A DNA stretch of 64,000 nucleotides, from the NCBI GenBank assembly GCA_044508675.1, contig JBIQHF010000003.1:62001-126000 (forward strand), written 5' to 3'. A program made the position numbers and the translations under genes. The notes below the pieces were generated by a model, which made no database searches, was not told where the DNA came from, and worked only from the letters and a program-made list of their open reading frames with translations. Source of the DNA: Raineyella sp044508675. GTDB lineage: Bacteria > Actinomycetota > Actinomycetes > Propionibacteriales > Propionibacteriaceae. Positions 10,757-19,354 of this stretch are shown here, piece by piece. Every line of letters starts with the position of its first letter. The stretch's first letter is position 1.

Positions 10757-12097
10757 ATGTCCTCGGCGCTGACGCCGTCCGCCCAGCACATGCTGCACAT
10801 GGCTGACGGCACCATCAAGCAGGTCAATCCGTTCAGTGGCACCGAGGTGTGGACCGTCCCCGGACGCGGCCACCGGCCGCTGGGGATCCACCACCTCGAC
10901 CCCCAGCCGCTGCAGGAGGCCGACCACGGCCGCTGGTGCGCCTTCTGCGAACACCGCTACCTGGAGACCCCGCCGGAGAAGACCCGGCTGGTCCGCGACG
11001 GCGACCAGTGGCGCCGGATCGATGCACTACCCGCGAGCGCGCTGTTCGACACCGTGGCGGAGTTCCGCCGGATCCCGAACCTGTTCGAGATCGTCTCGTA
11101 CGAGTACTGGGCCAAGAACTACGGCTTCGAGATGTCGGAGGCGACCCGGCGTCGGATGGACGACTACCTGGCCACCACGGTCGGGCGTGACCACGTCTTC
11201 CGGATCGTCCAGGCGAAGATGAAGGCGGCCGGGCTGAATGCCGCCGACTGGGCCTCCCTGTCCGAGGAGGGCCGACGCGAGCAGAGTGCCGGCTTCTTCG
11301 CCGGTGGCCACGATGTCATCGTGGCGCGCCGCCACTTCACCGACGGCGCCTACGACGACACCGGCTATGCGTCCTCGGGCACCCTCACCCCCGAGGAGCA
11401 CCACCGCTACACCGCTTTCACCGTCGAGGCGATGCGTGACCTGTACGCCAGCAACCGCTACGTGCGCTACGTCGCCGCCTTCCAGAACTGGCTCAAGCCG
11501 GCCGGGGCCTCGTTCGACCACCTACACAAGCAGCTGGTGTCCATCGACGAGCGCGGGGTGAGCAACGAACTGGAGATCGAGCGGCTGCGCGCCAACCCGA
11601 ACCTGTTCAACGACGCGGCGGTCAACTACGCCGGCTACCACAACCTGGTCGTTGCCGAGAACGACCATGCGATCGCGTTCGCCGGGTTCGGGCACCGCTA
11701 CCCCACCCTCGAGGTCTACTCCAAGAGCGTGGCCGCCGCACCGTGGGAGGCCGGCGAGGAGGAGGTCCGTGCGATGTCGGACCTGCTGCACGCCTGCCAT
11801 GCCGCGACCGGTGCGGACGTGCCGTCGAACGAGGAGTGGTACCACCGGCCGGTCGACTCGCTGGAACCGGCTCCGTGGCGGATCATGTTGAAATGGCGCG
11901 TCTCCAACCTGGCCGGTTTCGAGGGCGGCACCAAGATCTACCTGAACACCCTGTCCCCCACGATGGTCCGTGACCGGGTGGTGCCCAAGCTGTACGAGCT
12001 GCGGGACCAGGGCAGGATCGCCCCGGTGCGGATCGCGACCGAGGCGCGGTGCGAACCGAACTCGTTGCGCTACATCGAACAACTGCGCCGCTACTGA
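10757..12097 (+). CDS. DUF4921 family protein (GalT/HIT-like fold)
   Basis: 446 residues from the ATG at 10757, with CAGGAGG 6 nt upstream. The protein matches the actinobacterial DUF4921 family: an N-terminal IKQVNPFSGTEVWTVPGRGHRP segment, a CAFCEHRYLETPPEK zinc-binding-like element, and a central SFDHLHKQLVS that resembles the HxHxQ-type histidine motif of galactose-1-phosphate uridylyltransferases and HIT proteins. A nucleotidyl-transfer activity is therefore conceivable but unproven. Its stop overlaps the end of the convergent hydrolase gene by 7 bp. Confidence 0.75.
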   Translation: MSSALTPSAQHMLHMADGTIKQVNPFSGTEVWTVPGRGHRPLGIHHLDPQPLQEADHGRWCAFCEHRYLETPPEKTRLVRDGDQWRRIDALPASALFDTVAEFRRIPNLFEIVSYEYWAKNYGFEMSEATRRRMDDYLATTVGRDHVFRIVQAKMKAAGLNAADWASLSEEGRREQSAGFFAGGHDVIVARRHFTDGAYDDTGYASSGTLTPEEHHRYTAFTVEAMRDLYASNRYVRYVAAFQNWLKPAGASFDHLHKQLVSIDERGVSNELEIERLRANPNLFNDAAVNYAGYHNLVVAENDHAIAFAGFGHRYPTLEVYSKSVAAAPWEAGEEEVRAMSDLLHACHAATGADVPSNEEWYHRPVDSLEPAPWRIMLKWRVSNLAGFEGGTKIYLNTLSPTMVRDRVVPKLYELRDQGRIAPVRIATEARCEPNSLRYIEQLRRY

Positions 12098-12804
12098 CCC
12101 CGGTGCAGGCCGAGCCGTTCCTTCAGGAAGGACACCGCCCGGCCCCAGGCCAGCTTCGCCTGCTCGGGGTCGTAGTTGCCGGCCAGGTTCTGGTCGTTGT
12201 GGAAGGCGTGCCCGGCCGGGTAGTAGAAGTACTCGACCTCAGCCCCGGTCTCCTGGCGGATCTGGGCCTCCTGCTCGCGTGCGGACGCCACCGGGAACAT
12301 GGTGTCGCGCTCGGCGTAGTGGCCCTGCACCGCGGCGGTCAGCCCGGTGAACGTGCCCGGCACGGCCTGGCCGACCCCGTAGAACGGGACGGCGGCGCTG
12401 ATCCGGTCGCCCTGCTGCACCGCCAGGGCCAACACGAAACCGCCCCCCATGCAGAAGCCGATCGTGCCGACGCTGTCCCCCACGACGAAGTCCTGGGCCA
12501 GCAAGTAGTCAACGGCGCCGCCGAGCAGGCGGGCACCTTCGGCGGCCGGAAGCCGATCCATCATCACGCTGGCCTCCTTGGAGTCGTGGGTGACCCACCC
12601 TCCGAACAGGTCAGGGGCGAGGGCGACGAATCCTTCGGCCGCCAGACGGTCGCAGATGTCCTTGATGTGGTCGGCGATGCCCCACCACTCCTGGACCACG
12701 ATGACGCCAGGACCGCTCCCGCCGGCCGGCCTGGCCAGGTATCCGTACGCCTCCCCTTCCGTGGACGGGAAGCTGACGTTCTGGTGGGGGGTCTTGAAGG
12801 GCAT
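12091..12804 (-). CDS. Dienelactone hydrolase family protein
   Basis: 237 residues with an alpha/beta-hydrolase fold. The nucleophile is the cysteine of GFCMGGGF; the acid is the Asp of HYAERDTMFP; the base is the His of PAGHAFHND. VVQEWWGI after the first strand is characteristic of dienelactone hydrolases, which open lactone rings in aromatic breakdown. Many members act on other substrates, and no catabolic genes are nearby. The gene is single and ends 7 bp inside the convergent DUF4921 gene. Confidence 0.88.
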   Translation of the reverse strand: MPFKTPHQNVSFPSTEGEAYGYLARPAGGSGPGVIVVQEWWGIADHIKDICDRLAAEGFVALAPDLFGGWVTHDSKEASVMMDRLPAAEGARLLGGAVDYLLAQDFVVGDSVGTIGFCMGGGFVLALAVQQGDRISAAVPFYGVGQAVPGTFTGLTAAVQGHYAERDTMFPVASAREQEAQIRQETGAEVEYFYYPAGHAFHNDQNLAGNYDPEQAKLAWGRAVSFLKERLGLHRGQ

Positions 12805-12883
12805 GTGGTCCTCCTGGCTCGACTACCTCGTCGTGATGTACGCCCCGGGCCGGGGTCCGGGCCAGTCTAGGAAGAACCGGCGA

Positions 12884-13504
12884 TCACTGGAAGGGGGTCG
12901 GATCACCCGCCCCGACCCGGTCGACGGTGACCTCGTCACCGGTGAAGTTGACCACGGTCGTCGGCTCGACGCCACAGTCGCCGGAGTCGATCACCGCATC
13001 CACCTGGTGGTCCAGTGCCTCCTTGATCTGCCAGCCGTCGGTCAGCGGCTCGGCCTCGCCCGGCAGCAGCAGGGTGCTGGAGACCAGCGGTTCGCCGAGC
13101 GCCTCGAGCAGGGTCCGGGCGGTGACGTGGTCGGGCACCCGGACCCCGACCGTACGCTTCTTCGCGTGGACCATCACCTTGGGGACCTCGCGGGTCGCCG
13201 GGAGGATGAACGTGTACGGGCCCGGCGTGGTGGCCTTGACCGCGCGGAACACCGCGTTGTCCATGTGCACGTACTCGCCCAGCTGGGCGAAGTTCGCGCA
13301 GACCAGGGTGAAGTGGTGCTTCTCGTCCAGCTTGCGGATCTGACGGATCCGGTCCAATCCCTCCTTGTTGCCCAGACTGCAGCCCAGCGCGTAGCAGGAG
13401 TCCGTCGGGTAGGCCACCAGTCCTCCGCGGCGCAGGATGTCCACGGCCTGCTGAATGGAGCGGGACTGGGGATTCACCGGGTGCACGTCGAAGTACTTGG
13501 CCAT
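12884..13504 (-). CDS. L-threonylcarbamoyladenylate synthase family (YrdC/Sua5/YciO)
   Basis: 206 residues from the ATG at 13504. The YrdC-like domain starts with the RSIQQAVDILRRGGLVAYPTDSCYALGC motif and contains KHHFTLVCANFAQLGEY and VSSTLLLPGE, resembling the YciO subgroup. Enzymes of this family make threonylcarbamoyl-AMP for the t6A37 modification of ANN-decoding tRNAs; YciO relatives may do something different, so the exact role is tentative. TACGCT lies 6 nt before the ATG on the minus strand, suggesting a leaderless mRNA. It is divergent from the aminotransferase gene, with 48 bp between them carrying both promoters. Confidence 0.88.
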   Translation of the reverse strand: MAKYFDVHPVNPQSRSIQQAVDILRRGGLVAYPTDSCYALGCSLGNKEGLDRIRQIRKLDEKHHFTLVCANFAQLGEYVHMDNAVFRAVKATTPGPYTFILPATREVPKVMVHAKKRTVGVRVPDHVTARTLLEALGEPLVSSTLLLPGEAEPLTDGWQIKEALDHQVDAVIDSGDCGVEPTTVVNFTGDEVTVDRVGAGDPTPFQ

Positions 13505-13552
13505 GGGCGCCAGCGTACCCGGCAGGCACCCGCGGTGGCATAGTCTGCTGGG

Positions 13553-14692
13553 GTGACATACGAGATCCTCACCGTCCCCCTGGCCGATCTGCGCCGGCGT
13601 ACGTCGATGAAGTGGCGCCGCTATCCGGAGGACGTGCTGCCGCTCTGGGTCGCCGAGATGGACTGCCAGATCGCCGAGCCGGTGGCCGCCGCCCTGCATG
13701 CGGCGATCGAGAGGGGCGACACCGGCTACCCGGCCGGGCCGGTCTACGAGTCGGCCGTCGCCCGGTTCGCCGCCGACCTGTGGGACCTGGAGCTCGACCC
13801 GGCACGGATCGACCTGATGCCGGACGTGATGGGCGGGATCCGCAACGCGCTCCAGGTGGTCACGGCGCCGGGCGACCACGTCGTGATCAACCCTCCGGTG
13901 TACATGCCGTTCTTCGCGGCCGTGACCGGCACCGACCGGCGTCTGCTGGAGGTGCCGGTGCAGCCCGATGGGAGCCTCGACCTCGCTGCCCTGGAGGAGG
14001 CCTTCGCCGGTCGCCTCGGGGCGCGCCCGACCGCCTACCTGATGTCCAGCCCGCACAATCCGACCAGCCGTGCCCATAGCGCCGACGAACTCGCCGCCGT
14101 CGCCGGCCTGGCCCGGCAGTACAGCATCCGGGTGGTCGTCGATGCGATCCATGCGCCGCTGACCGACCCCGGCGTGCCGTACGTGCCCTACCTGTCGGTA
14201 CCGGGTTCGGAGGATGCGCTGGTGCTGTTCTCCGCATCGAAGGCGTGGAACCTGGCCGGGCTGAAGGCGGCGGTGATGGTGGCCGGTCCCGAAGCCGTCG
14301 ACAGCCTGGCCGCCGTCCCGTACGACGCCGCGCGGGGTGCCGCCAGCCACCTGGCCGTGATCAGCCACGCGGTGGCACTGGACGAGGGCCGGCCCTGGCT
14401 GGAGCAGCTACGCACCGAGATCGCCGCGAACCGCCGACTGGTCGACCGGCTGCTGGCCGAGCACCTGCCCCAGGTCACCCAGCTGCCCGGCAACGCCACC
14501 TATTTGGCCTGGCTCGACTGCACCGCCTTGGGCCTGGCGGAGCCACAGCAGCACTTCCTGCGCGAGGCCAAGGTCGCCCTCAACCCGGGCCCCGCCTTCG
14601 GTACCGGTGGGGCCGGTCACGTACGACTCAACCTGGCCACCTCCCCGCAGATCCTCACCCAGGCGATCACCCAGATGGGGGCCAGCCTCTGA
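13553..14692 (+). CDS. MalY/PatB-type PLP-dependent aminotransferase or C-S lyase
   Basis: 379 residues from a GTG. This is a fold-type I PLP enzyme of the MalY/PatB (cystathionine beta-lyase-like) group: LPLWVAEMDCQIAEPV near the start, GDTGYPAG, the SSPHNPTSR loop, and the PLP lysine in FSASKAWNLAG (near residue 229). Members cleave C-S bonds in cystathionine-type substrates, releasing homocysteine or thiols, pyruvate and ammonia; some are aminotransferases. TAGTCT (13541-13546) lies 6 nt before the GTG, so it is probably leaderless. A sulfur role would fit the island at 47-63 kb, but there is no direct link. Confidence 0.87.
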   Translation: MTYEILTVPLADLRRRTSMKWRRYPEDVLPLWVAEMDCQIAEPVAAALHAAIERGDTGYPAGPVYESAVARFAADLWDLELDPARIDLMPDVMGGIRNALQVVTAPGDHVVINPPVYMPFFAAVTGTDRRLLEVPVQPDGSLDLAALEEAFAGRLGARPTAYLMSSPHNPTSRAHSADELAAVAGLARQYSIRVVVDAIHAPLTDPGVPYVPYLSVPGSEDALVLFSASKAWNLAGLKAAVMVAGPEAVDSLAAVPYDAARGAASHLAVISHAVALDEGRPWLEQLRTEIAANRRLVDRLLAEHLPQVTQLPGNATYLAWLDCTALGLAEPQQHFLREAKVALNPGPAFGTGGAGHVRLNLATSPQILTQAITQMGASL

Positions 14693-14705
14693 ACTCGGGC
14701 AGGGC

Positions 14706-15140
14706 TCAAGGCACCAGGACCAGATCCGCGGTGGCTGCGGCCGTACCGCGGACCGTCCCGATCCCGACTACTGCAAGGAACATCGTCGATGCCTCGTACG
14801 TGGTCTCGACCCGCACCCGGAGGCCCGGCAGGACCGTGACGGTCCCCTCGACCCGGGGATCGGCGGCCAGCACCTCCCGCGCCGCCGCGGCTGCCGTCAG
14901 CGGGTCGAGGTCGCCCTCCAGGCTCGCGGCCGCGGCAGCATCGGTCGCGGCACGGGCGGCCTGCTCGGCGACCGCGGTGGCCCGCCGGGTCGCGGTGACC
15001 TGTTGTCCCCCGTCGATGACCAGTCCGGCCATCAGCAGCAGCGCGGTGGTGACCACCAGCACCATCACCGACAGGGCCTGGCCGCGCTGCCCTCGCCCCG
15101 ACCGCACCCTTGCGGTCCGGGCCCTTCTCCACCTGCTCAT
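14706..15140 (-). CDS. TadE/TadG-like pilus assembly membrane protein
   Basis: 144 residues from the ATG at 15140, chosen for its GAGGGGG ribosome-binding site. A basic N-terminus with RGQRGQALSVMVLVVTTALLLMAG gives one membrane helix of the type seen in Tad minor pilins, followed by VIDGGQQVTATRRATAVAEQAARAA, the usual continuation. The rest is a small extracytoplasmic domain. No other tad genes are in the window, so this member is either isolated or its locus is elsewhere. Confidence 0.7.
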   Translation of the reverse strand: MSRWRRARTARVRSGRGQRGQALSVMVLVVTTALLLMAGLVIDGGQQVTATRRATAVAEQAARAATDAAAAASLEGDLDPLTAAAAAREVLAADPRVEGTVTVLPGLRVRVETTYEASTMFLAVVGIGTVRGTAAATADLVLVP

Positions 15141-15265
15141 CGGGTCCCCCTCATCGCCACTGCGGGCGGTTCCCATCATGGCATGCGCCAGGTCCGACCC
15201 ACCCGCACGCGTGACACGGCACCGCAATAGGGTGGAGCAGTAGACCCTCGAGGAAAGGTACTCAC

Positions 15266-16492
15266 ATGCCGGGCAAGGTAGCTCTGTTGACGGCCGGGGG
15301 ATTCGCCCCCTGTCTGTCCTCCGCCGTGGGCGGTCTCATCCAGCGCTACACCGAGATCGCCCCCGATCGGGAGATCATCGCGTACAAGCACGGATACCAG
15401 GGCCTCCTGGAGGGCGAGTACTACACCGTGACGCCCACCGTACGACAGAGCGCCGGCGTGCTGCACCGCTTCGGCGGTTCGCCGATCGGCAACTCGCGGG
15501 TCAAGCTGACCAACGAGACGGACCTGGTCGAGCGAGGCCTGATCCAGCCGGGCGACGATGCCCTGAAGGTGGCCGCCGACCGGCTGGTGGCCGACGGGGT
15601 CGAGATCCTGCACACCATCGGCGGTGACGACACCAACACGACGGCGGCCGACCTGGCCGCGTACCTGCACCGGAACGGCTACGAGCTCACCGTGGTCGGC
15701 CTGCCCAAGACGATCGACAACGACGTGGTCCCGATCCGCAAGTCCCTCGGCGCCCAGACCGCGGCCGAGACCGGCGCGATCTTCGCCCGCAACATCGTCG
15801 CCGAGCACAACTCGGTGGCCCGCCAGCTCATCGTGCACGAGGTGATGGGCCGCAACTGCGGCTGGCTGACCGCCGCCACGGCCTACGAGTACCGCAACTG
15901 GCTCGACACACTTGCCTGGCTGCCGGACATCGGCCTGAGCCGGGAGGCCTGGGAGGTCCATGCGGTGTACGTGCCGGAGGACGCCTTCTCCATCGACGAT
16001 GAGGCCGAACGGCTGAAGGAGGTCATGGAGACCGTCGGCAACGTGACGGTCTTCCTGTCCGAGGGCGCCGGCGTCGAGGCGATCGTGCGCGAGATGGAGG
16101 AGGCCGGGGAGCAGGTTCCCCGCGATGCGTTCGGACACGTGCGGCTCAACGACATCAACCCCGGCAACTGGTTCGCCCACCAGTTCGCCGACCGGGTCGG
16201 CGCGCGGAAGGTACTGGTGCAGAAGTCCGGCTACTTCGCCCGGTCAGCCGCCCCGGTCGAGTACGACGTCGACCTGATCTCCGCGATGTGCGACCTGGCT
16301 GTGGAGTCCGCGCTGGCCGGCAACCCGGGTGTGATCGGCCATGACGAGGAGCGCGGGGACGAGCTGCGGGCCATCGAGTTCGACCGGATCCAGGGCGGCA
16401 AGCCGTTCGACGTGACCGCTTCCTGGTTCACCGAGATGCTGCGCCAGATCGGCCAGCCGATGCCGAAGTCGGACGCCCCGCTCGCCGACTGA
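15266..16492 (+). CDS. pfp: Pyrophosphate-dependent 6-phosphofructokinase
   Basis: 408 residues; ATG with GAGGAAAGG upstream. It belongs to the phosphofructokinase family, with the donor-site motif TIGGDDTNTTAAD. The aspartate in place of GGDGS/T, together with PKTIDNDV, is the mark of PPi-dependent enzymes. VMGRNCGWLTA and SEGAG complete the sugar-phosphate site. It phosphorylates fructose 6-phosphate with pyrophosphate reversibly, in glycolysis and gluconeogenesis. From memory it is very like the enzyme of Propionibacterium freudenreichii, a main reason for assigning the window to that family. Confidence 0.92.
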   Translation: MPGKVALLTAGGFAPCLSSAVGGLIQRYTEIAPDREIIAYKHGYQGLLEGEYYTVTPTVRQSAGVLHRFGGSPIGNSRVKLTNETDLVERGLIQPGDDALKVAADRLVADGVEILHTIGGDDTNTTAADLAAYLHRNGYELTVVGLPKTIDNDVVPIRKSLGAQTAAETGAIFARNIVAEHNSVARQLIVHEVMGRNCGWLTAATAYEYRNWLDTLAWLPDIGLSREAWEVHAVYVPEDAFSIDDEAERLKEVMETVGNVTVFLSEGAGVEAIVREMEEAGEQVPRDAFGHVRLNDINPGNWFAHQFADRVGARKVLVQKSGYFARSAAPVEYDVDLISAMCDLAVESALAGNPGVIGHDEERGDELRAIEFDRIQGGKPFDVTASWFTEMLRQIGQPMPKSDAPLAD

Positions 16493-16517
16493 CCGTCGGG
16501 AGGGCCGGGTGCGGTGC

Positions 16518-16549
16518 CCGGACCGTCGTGACCCCGGACCGTCGTGACC
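16518..16549. repeat. Perfect 16-bp tandem repeat
   Basis: CCGGACCGTCGTGACC occurs twice in direct contact (16518-16533 and 16534-16549), in the short gap between the convergent pfp and YihY-family genes. A weak 7-bp hairpin (CTGACCG/CGGTCAG) follows it. It looks like a local slippage duplication. Confidence 0.8.
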
Positions 16550-16576
16550 GGAGCCGCTGACCGGCGCGCGGGTCGG

Positions 16577-17968
16577 TCAGGGACGAGGCTCGCGTCTGTC
16601 GGGCAGGAAGCGAGTGGCGACACCGGTCAACGCGGCCAGCAGCGCCCCCAGCCCCATTCCGGTCAGGGCGCCGGTGACCCACCCGGTCTTCATGGACGCC
16701 CGGGCGTTGCGGATCGCCGTGGAGCGACGCACCAGTGCCGGCTCCGGCTCCGGTCGTACGGCTGGTTCGGCCGGTGCGACGGGGGCGGGGCCCGGCGGTG
16801 ATGAGGAGGCCGATGCGACCGTCGGCGTGGGGGTCGCTCCGCCCAGGGGCTCGGAGACGGCGGCGTGCTCGCGCGGGTCGAACCCTCCGCCGAGGGGCAA
16901 TCCGCTGGCCTTCCGGAGTCGTTCCCCGAGTGTGCGGTTCTCGGCCTTGGGTGCCTGCTTGACCTCCTTGCGGTCGCCCCGCGCCTCGACGGCCGCTTGG
17001 GCTGCTTCCACCTGCTCGGTACTGACCGGGCTGTACTCCACCTCGGCGAGGGGGGCATCGATGTCCTGCAGCTCGTACGGGTTGGCCTGTTGGATCGCGG
17101 TGGCCATCCAGGCGGCCGCGTAGAGGATCAAGCGGGCGAAGAGGTTGAGGAACAGCATCAGCACGATCACCGGCCCGAACAGTGCCGCCGCCGGATTGCC
17201 GAGGAAGGAGCTGACCAGGAACGAGGTGAGGTACTGCAGGACAGCCAGGCCCACTGTGCCGATCACGGCGGCACCCGCCTTGTTCCTGAACGGGAAACTT
17301 CGCGCGGGGAACACGGTCAGCAAGTACAGGAACAGCAGCCAGCCAGACACGACCGAGGCGAGCAGGCCGACGATCCGCAGCGCCACCCCAGCCCCGGCCA
17401 TACCCTCCAGGTTCAGTACCCCCAGCAGCCAGCCGGTCAGTGTGGTCGAGGCATTGGCGATGGCGAAGGTGACCGGGACCAGCACGATCAGGCCCACCAG
17501 CAGGACCAGGTTGACGACTGTTCCCAGGACGATGTTCGGCTGGTCCTCGACCTGGTCGAACTCCGGGCGGGTCTGGGCCCGGATCGCAGACTTGAGGTTC
17601 CCGGCCCAGCCGGCGGACGAGTAGAGGGCGGAGAGCAGACCGACGATGCCGATGGCCCTCCAGTTGAACAGGAAGGACTCGATAACGGACCCGATCTGGG
17701 TCTTCAGGTCCGGTCCCATGCCGGCCAAGCGCTCGTTGATCTGGTCCATCGCCTGCGGCAGGACGTCCGGATGGACCACTGTCAGGAAGAAGCCGAGCCC
17801 GGCGAAGACGATCATCAGCAGGGGGACCAGGGCGAGCACGGAGAAGTAGGTGATGGCTCCGGCGAACTGGTTGCCGAGGCGGTTCCCGTAGCGGTACTGC
17901 ATCCGGAGCAGGTGAGCGACCCAGGGCCGGCGCTTCAGGTCGGCCAGGAGTTCCTTGATCCTGCCCAT
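16577..17968 (-). CDS. YihY/BrkB family inner-membrane protein
   Basis: 463 residues. The YihY (formerly RNase BN) domain covers about residues 20-290: AGAITYFSVLALVPLLM, SSAGWAGNLKSAIRA and six to seven helices, ending in LFLNLFARLILYAAAW. A long charged and Pro/Ala-rich cytoplasmic region follows (about 300-430), then a last hydrophobic helix near the C-terminus (WVTGALTGMGLGALLAALTGV). The family is an integral membrane transporter-like group of unknown substrate. The gene lies 44 nt downstream of the MerR gene on the same strand and may be cotranscribed. Confidence 0.87.
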   Translation of the reverse strand: MGRIKELLADLKRRPWVAHLLRMQYRYGNRLGNQFAGAITYFSVLALVPLLMIVFAGLGFFLTVVHPDVLPQAMDQINERLAGMGPDLKTQIGSVIESFLFNWRAIGIVGLLSALYSSAGWAGNLKSAIRAQTRPEFDQVEDQPNIVLGTVVNLVLLVGLIVLVPVTFAIANASTTLTGWLLGVLNLEGMAGAGVALRIVGLLASVVSGWLLFLYLLTVFPARSFPFRNKAGAAVIGTVGLAVLQYLTSFLVSSFLGNPAAALFGPVIVLMLFLNLFARLILYAAAWMATAIQQANPYELQDIDAPLAEVEYSPVSTEQVEAAQAAVEARGDRKEVKQAPKAENRTLGERLRKASGLPLGGGFDPREHAAVSEPLGGATPTPTVASASSSPPGPAPVAPAEPAVRPEPEPALVRRSTAIRNARASMKTGWVTGALTGMGLGALLAALTGVATRFLPDRREPRP

Positions 17969-18012
17969 CGCTCCCCTTGACGTTGCTGTCGGTCAGCCGC
18001 GGTCCACGTCGG

Positions 18013-18594
18013 TCAGCTGGCGTTGCGGCGCCGGCGGCGGGCGGCCAGCTCGTCGCCGGTCTGGCTGTCGGAGGAGCTGTCCCCCTTGTGTTCGGCCGGA
18101 AGGGCGGCGAGCGAGCCCTCCACGTCTCGCCAGACCGAACCGATCGCGATCCCGAACATGCCCTGTCCGCCCTTGAGCAGGTCGATCACCTGGTCGTTCC
18201 GGGTGCACTCGTATACCGAGACCCCGTCGCTGATCAGCGTCACCCCGGTAAGGTCGTCGACGCCGCGATCGCGCAGGTAGTCGATGGCCGTCCTGATCTG
18301 CTGCAGGGAGACTCCGGCGCTGAGAAGTCTCTTGATCACCTTGAGCATCAGGATGTCCCGGAAGCTGTAGAGCCGGGCCGATCCCGACCCACTCGCCCCG
18401 CGCACCTCGGGGGTGACCAGACCGATCCGGGCCCAGTAGTCGAGTTGGCGGTAAGTGATGTCGGCAGCCTTTGCTGCCACCGGGCCCCGGAAGCCGACGT
18501 CCTCCGGCAAAGGCGCGAAGTCGCCATCGAACAGTCGGTCCTGGCCTCGTACGGGCTCGGGCTGCTGAGCACTGGTCCCCGACGTGCTGCTCAT
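18013..18594 (-). CDS. MerR-family regulator (mycobacterial Rv1830-like)
   Basis: 193 residues from the ATG at 18594, chosen for GGAAGGA upstream; the frame extends to 18675. The N-terminal half has the DNA-binding helix-turn-helix AADITYRQLDYWARIGLVTPEVR and an arginine-rich SGSARLYSFRDILMLKVIKRLL wing. The C-terminal part (DGVSVYECTRNDQVIDLLKGGQGMFGIAIG) has no metal-binding cysteine cluster, so an effector cannot be named. Gene order with DUF151, FtsR and GarA is the same as in mycobacteria (Rv1830-Rv1827). Confidence 0.85.
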   Translation of the reverse strand: MSSTSGTSAQQPEPVRGQDRLFDGDFAPLPEDVGFRGPVAAKAADITYRQLDYWARIGLVTPEVRGASGSGSARLYSFRDILMLKVIKRLLSAGVSLQQIRTAIDYLRDRGVDDLTGVTLISDGVSVYECTRNDQVIDLLKGGQGMFGIAIGSVWRDVEGSLAALPAEHKGDSSSDSQTGDELAARRRRRNAS

Positions 18595-18693
18595 GATCTG
18601 GTCCTTCCGCGCATTCGCGTGTCTTCCTACGACGCTGTCGCGTGCTCGACGCTGTTCGCGTTTCTTGCCTGACACGTTGACACTAGCTGCGCA

Positions 18694-18713
18694 GCTCCCG
18701 CTGCAGCGGGAGC
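18694..18713 (-). terminator. Hairpin between the DUF151 and MerR genes
   Basis: GCTCCCGCTGCAGCGGGAGC is a perfect 20-bp palindrome in the 191-bp gap after the DUF151 gene. It would fold with an 8-bp stem and a 4-nt loop. There is no U-run. The same gap must also hold the MerR promoter; a TGTCA-ACG-TGTCA direct repeat lies between 18670 and 18683. Confidence 0.45.
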
Positions 18714-18785
18714 CGGCGCGGAGACACGCCCACGTGTGCCGTCAAGCTCACGGCAGGGTTGAGAGTTCAGGGTTCAGGACAGACT

Positions 18786-19286
18786 CTACGCCGGACTGTC
18801 GCCTTCGGCATCCGACGGCGGCCCTTCGACCTCGAAATCATCGGCACTGACATGGTCGAGGAACTCGCGGAACTTCTCGACCTCCTCCTCCGCCTCTTCC
18901 TCCTCCTCGAATCCGGCAGCTTCGAGGACGTCGTCGGCGCAGTAGACCGGGGCTGAGCAGCGCAGCGCGATGGCTATCGCATCCGAGGGTCGCGCACTGA
19001 TCTCGACCCCGTCCACCAGCAGCACTGCGTAGAACGTCCCGCCCTCGAGTTCAGTGATGTGCACTTCGGTGAGCCGGTGCCCCAGCGCGGCCAACGTGTC
19101 CACTATCAGGTCGTGGGTCAAGGGGCGCGGCGGGCGCAGCCCCTCCAACGCCTCGGCGATCGCGTTCGCCTCGTTCCACCCGATCCAAATCGGCACCATG
19201 CGATGCCCGCCGGTCTCGCGCAGCAACACGATGGGCTCGTTGTTCGGCATCTGGGCTCGAACCCCGACTACCTCCATCTCCCGCAT
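18786..19286 (-). CDS. DUF151 bifunctional nuclease family protein
   Basis: 166 residues from the ATG at 19286. The DUF151 domain is complete: EMEVVGVRAQMPNNEPIVLLRE, WIGWNEANAIAEALEG, and SARPSDAIAIALRCSAPVY. A strongly acidic tail (EEEEEAEEEVEKF) follows. Some members in plants and bacteria show nuclease activity; in actinobacteria the role is unclear. TAGTGT lies 7 nt before the ATG on the minus strand, so it is probably leaderless. It corresponds to Rv1829 in the conserved mycobacterial order. Confidence 0.85.
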   Translation of the reverse strand: MREMEVVGVRAQMPNNEPIVLLRETGGHRMVPIWIGWNEANAIAEALEGLRPPRPLTHDLIVDTLAALGHRLTEVHITELEGGTFYAVLLVDGVEISARPSDAIAIALRCSAPVYCADDVLEAAGFEEEEEAEEEVEKFREFLDHVSADDFEVEGPPSDAEGDSPA

Positions 19287-19354
19287 GTTCCCCACACTAC
19301 CCGCGCAAGCCTCGTCTGCCACTGCCCGGGGCCGCCATCACGCAGGAGGTGGGG

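Noticed and set aside
16518..16549. 16-bp tandem repeat as a possible regulatory or recombination site
   Set aside because: It lies between two convergent gene ends with no dyad or partner copy seen elsewhere; a slippage duplication is enough.
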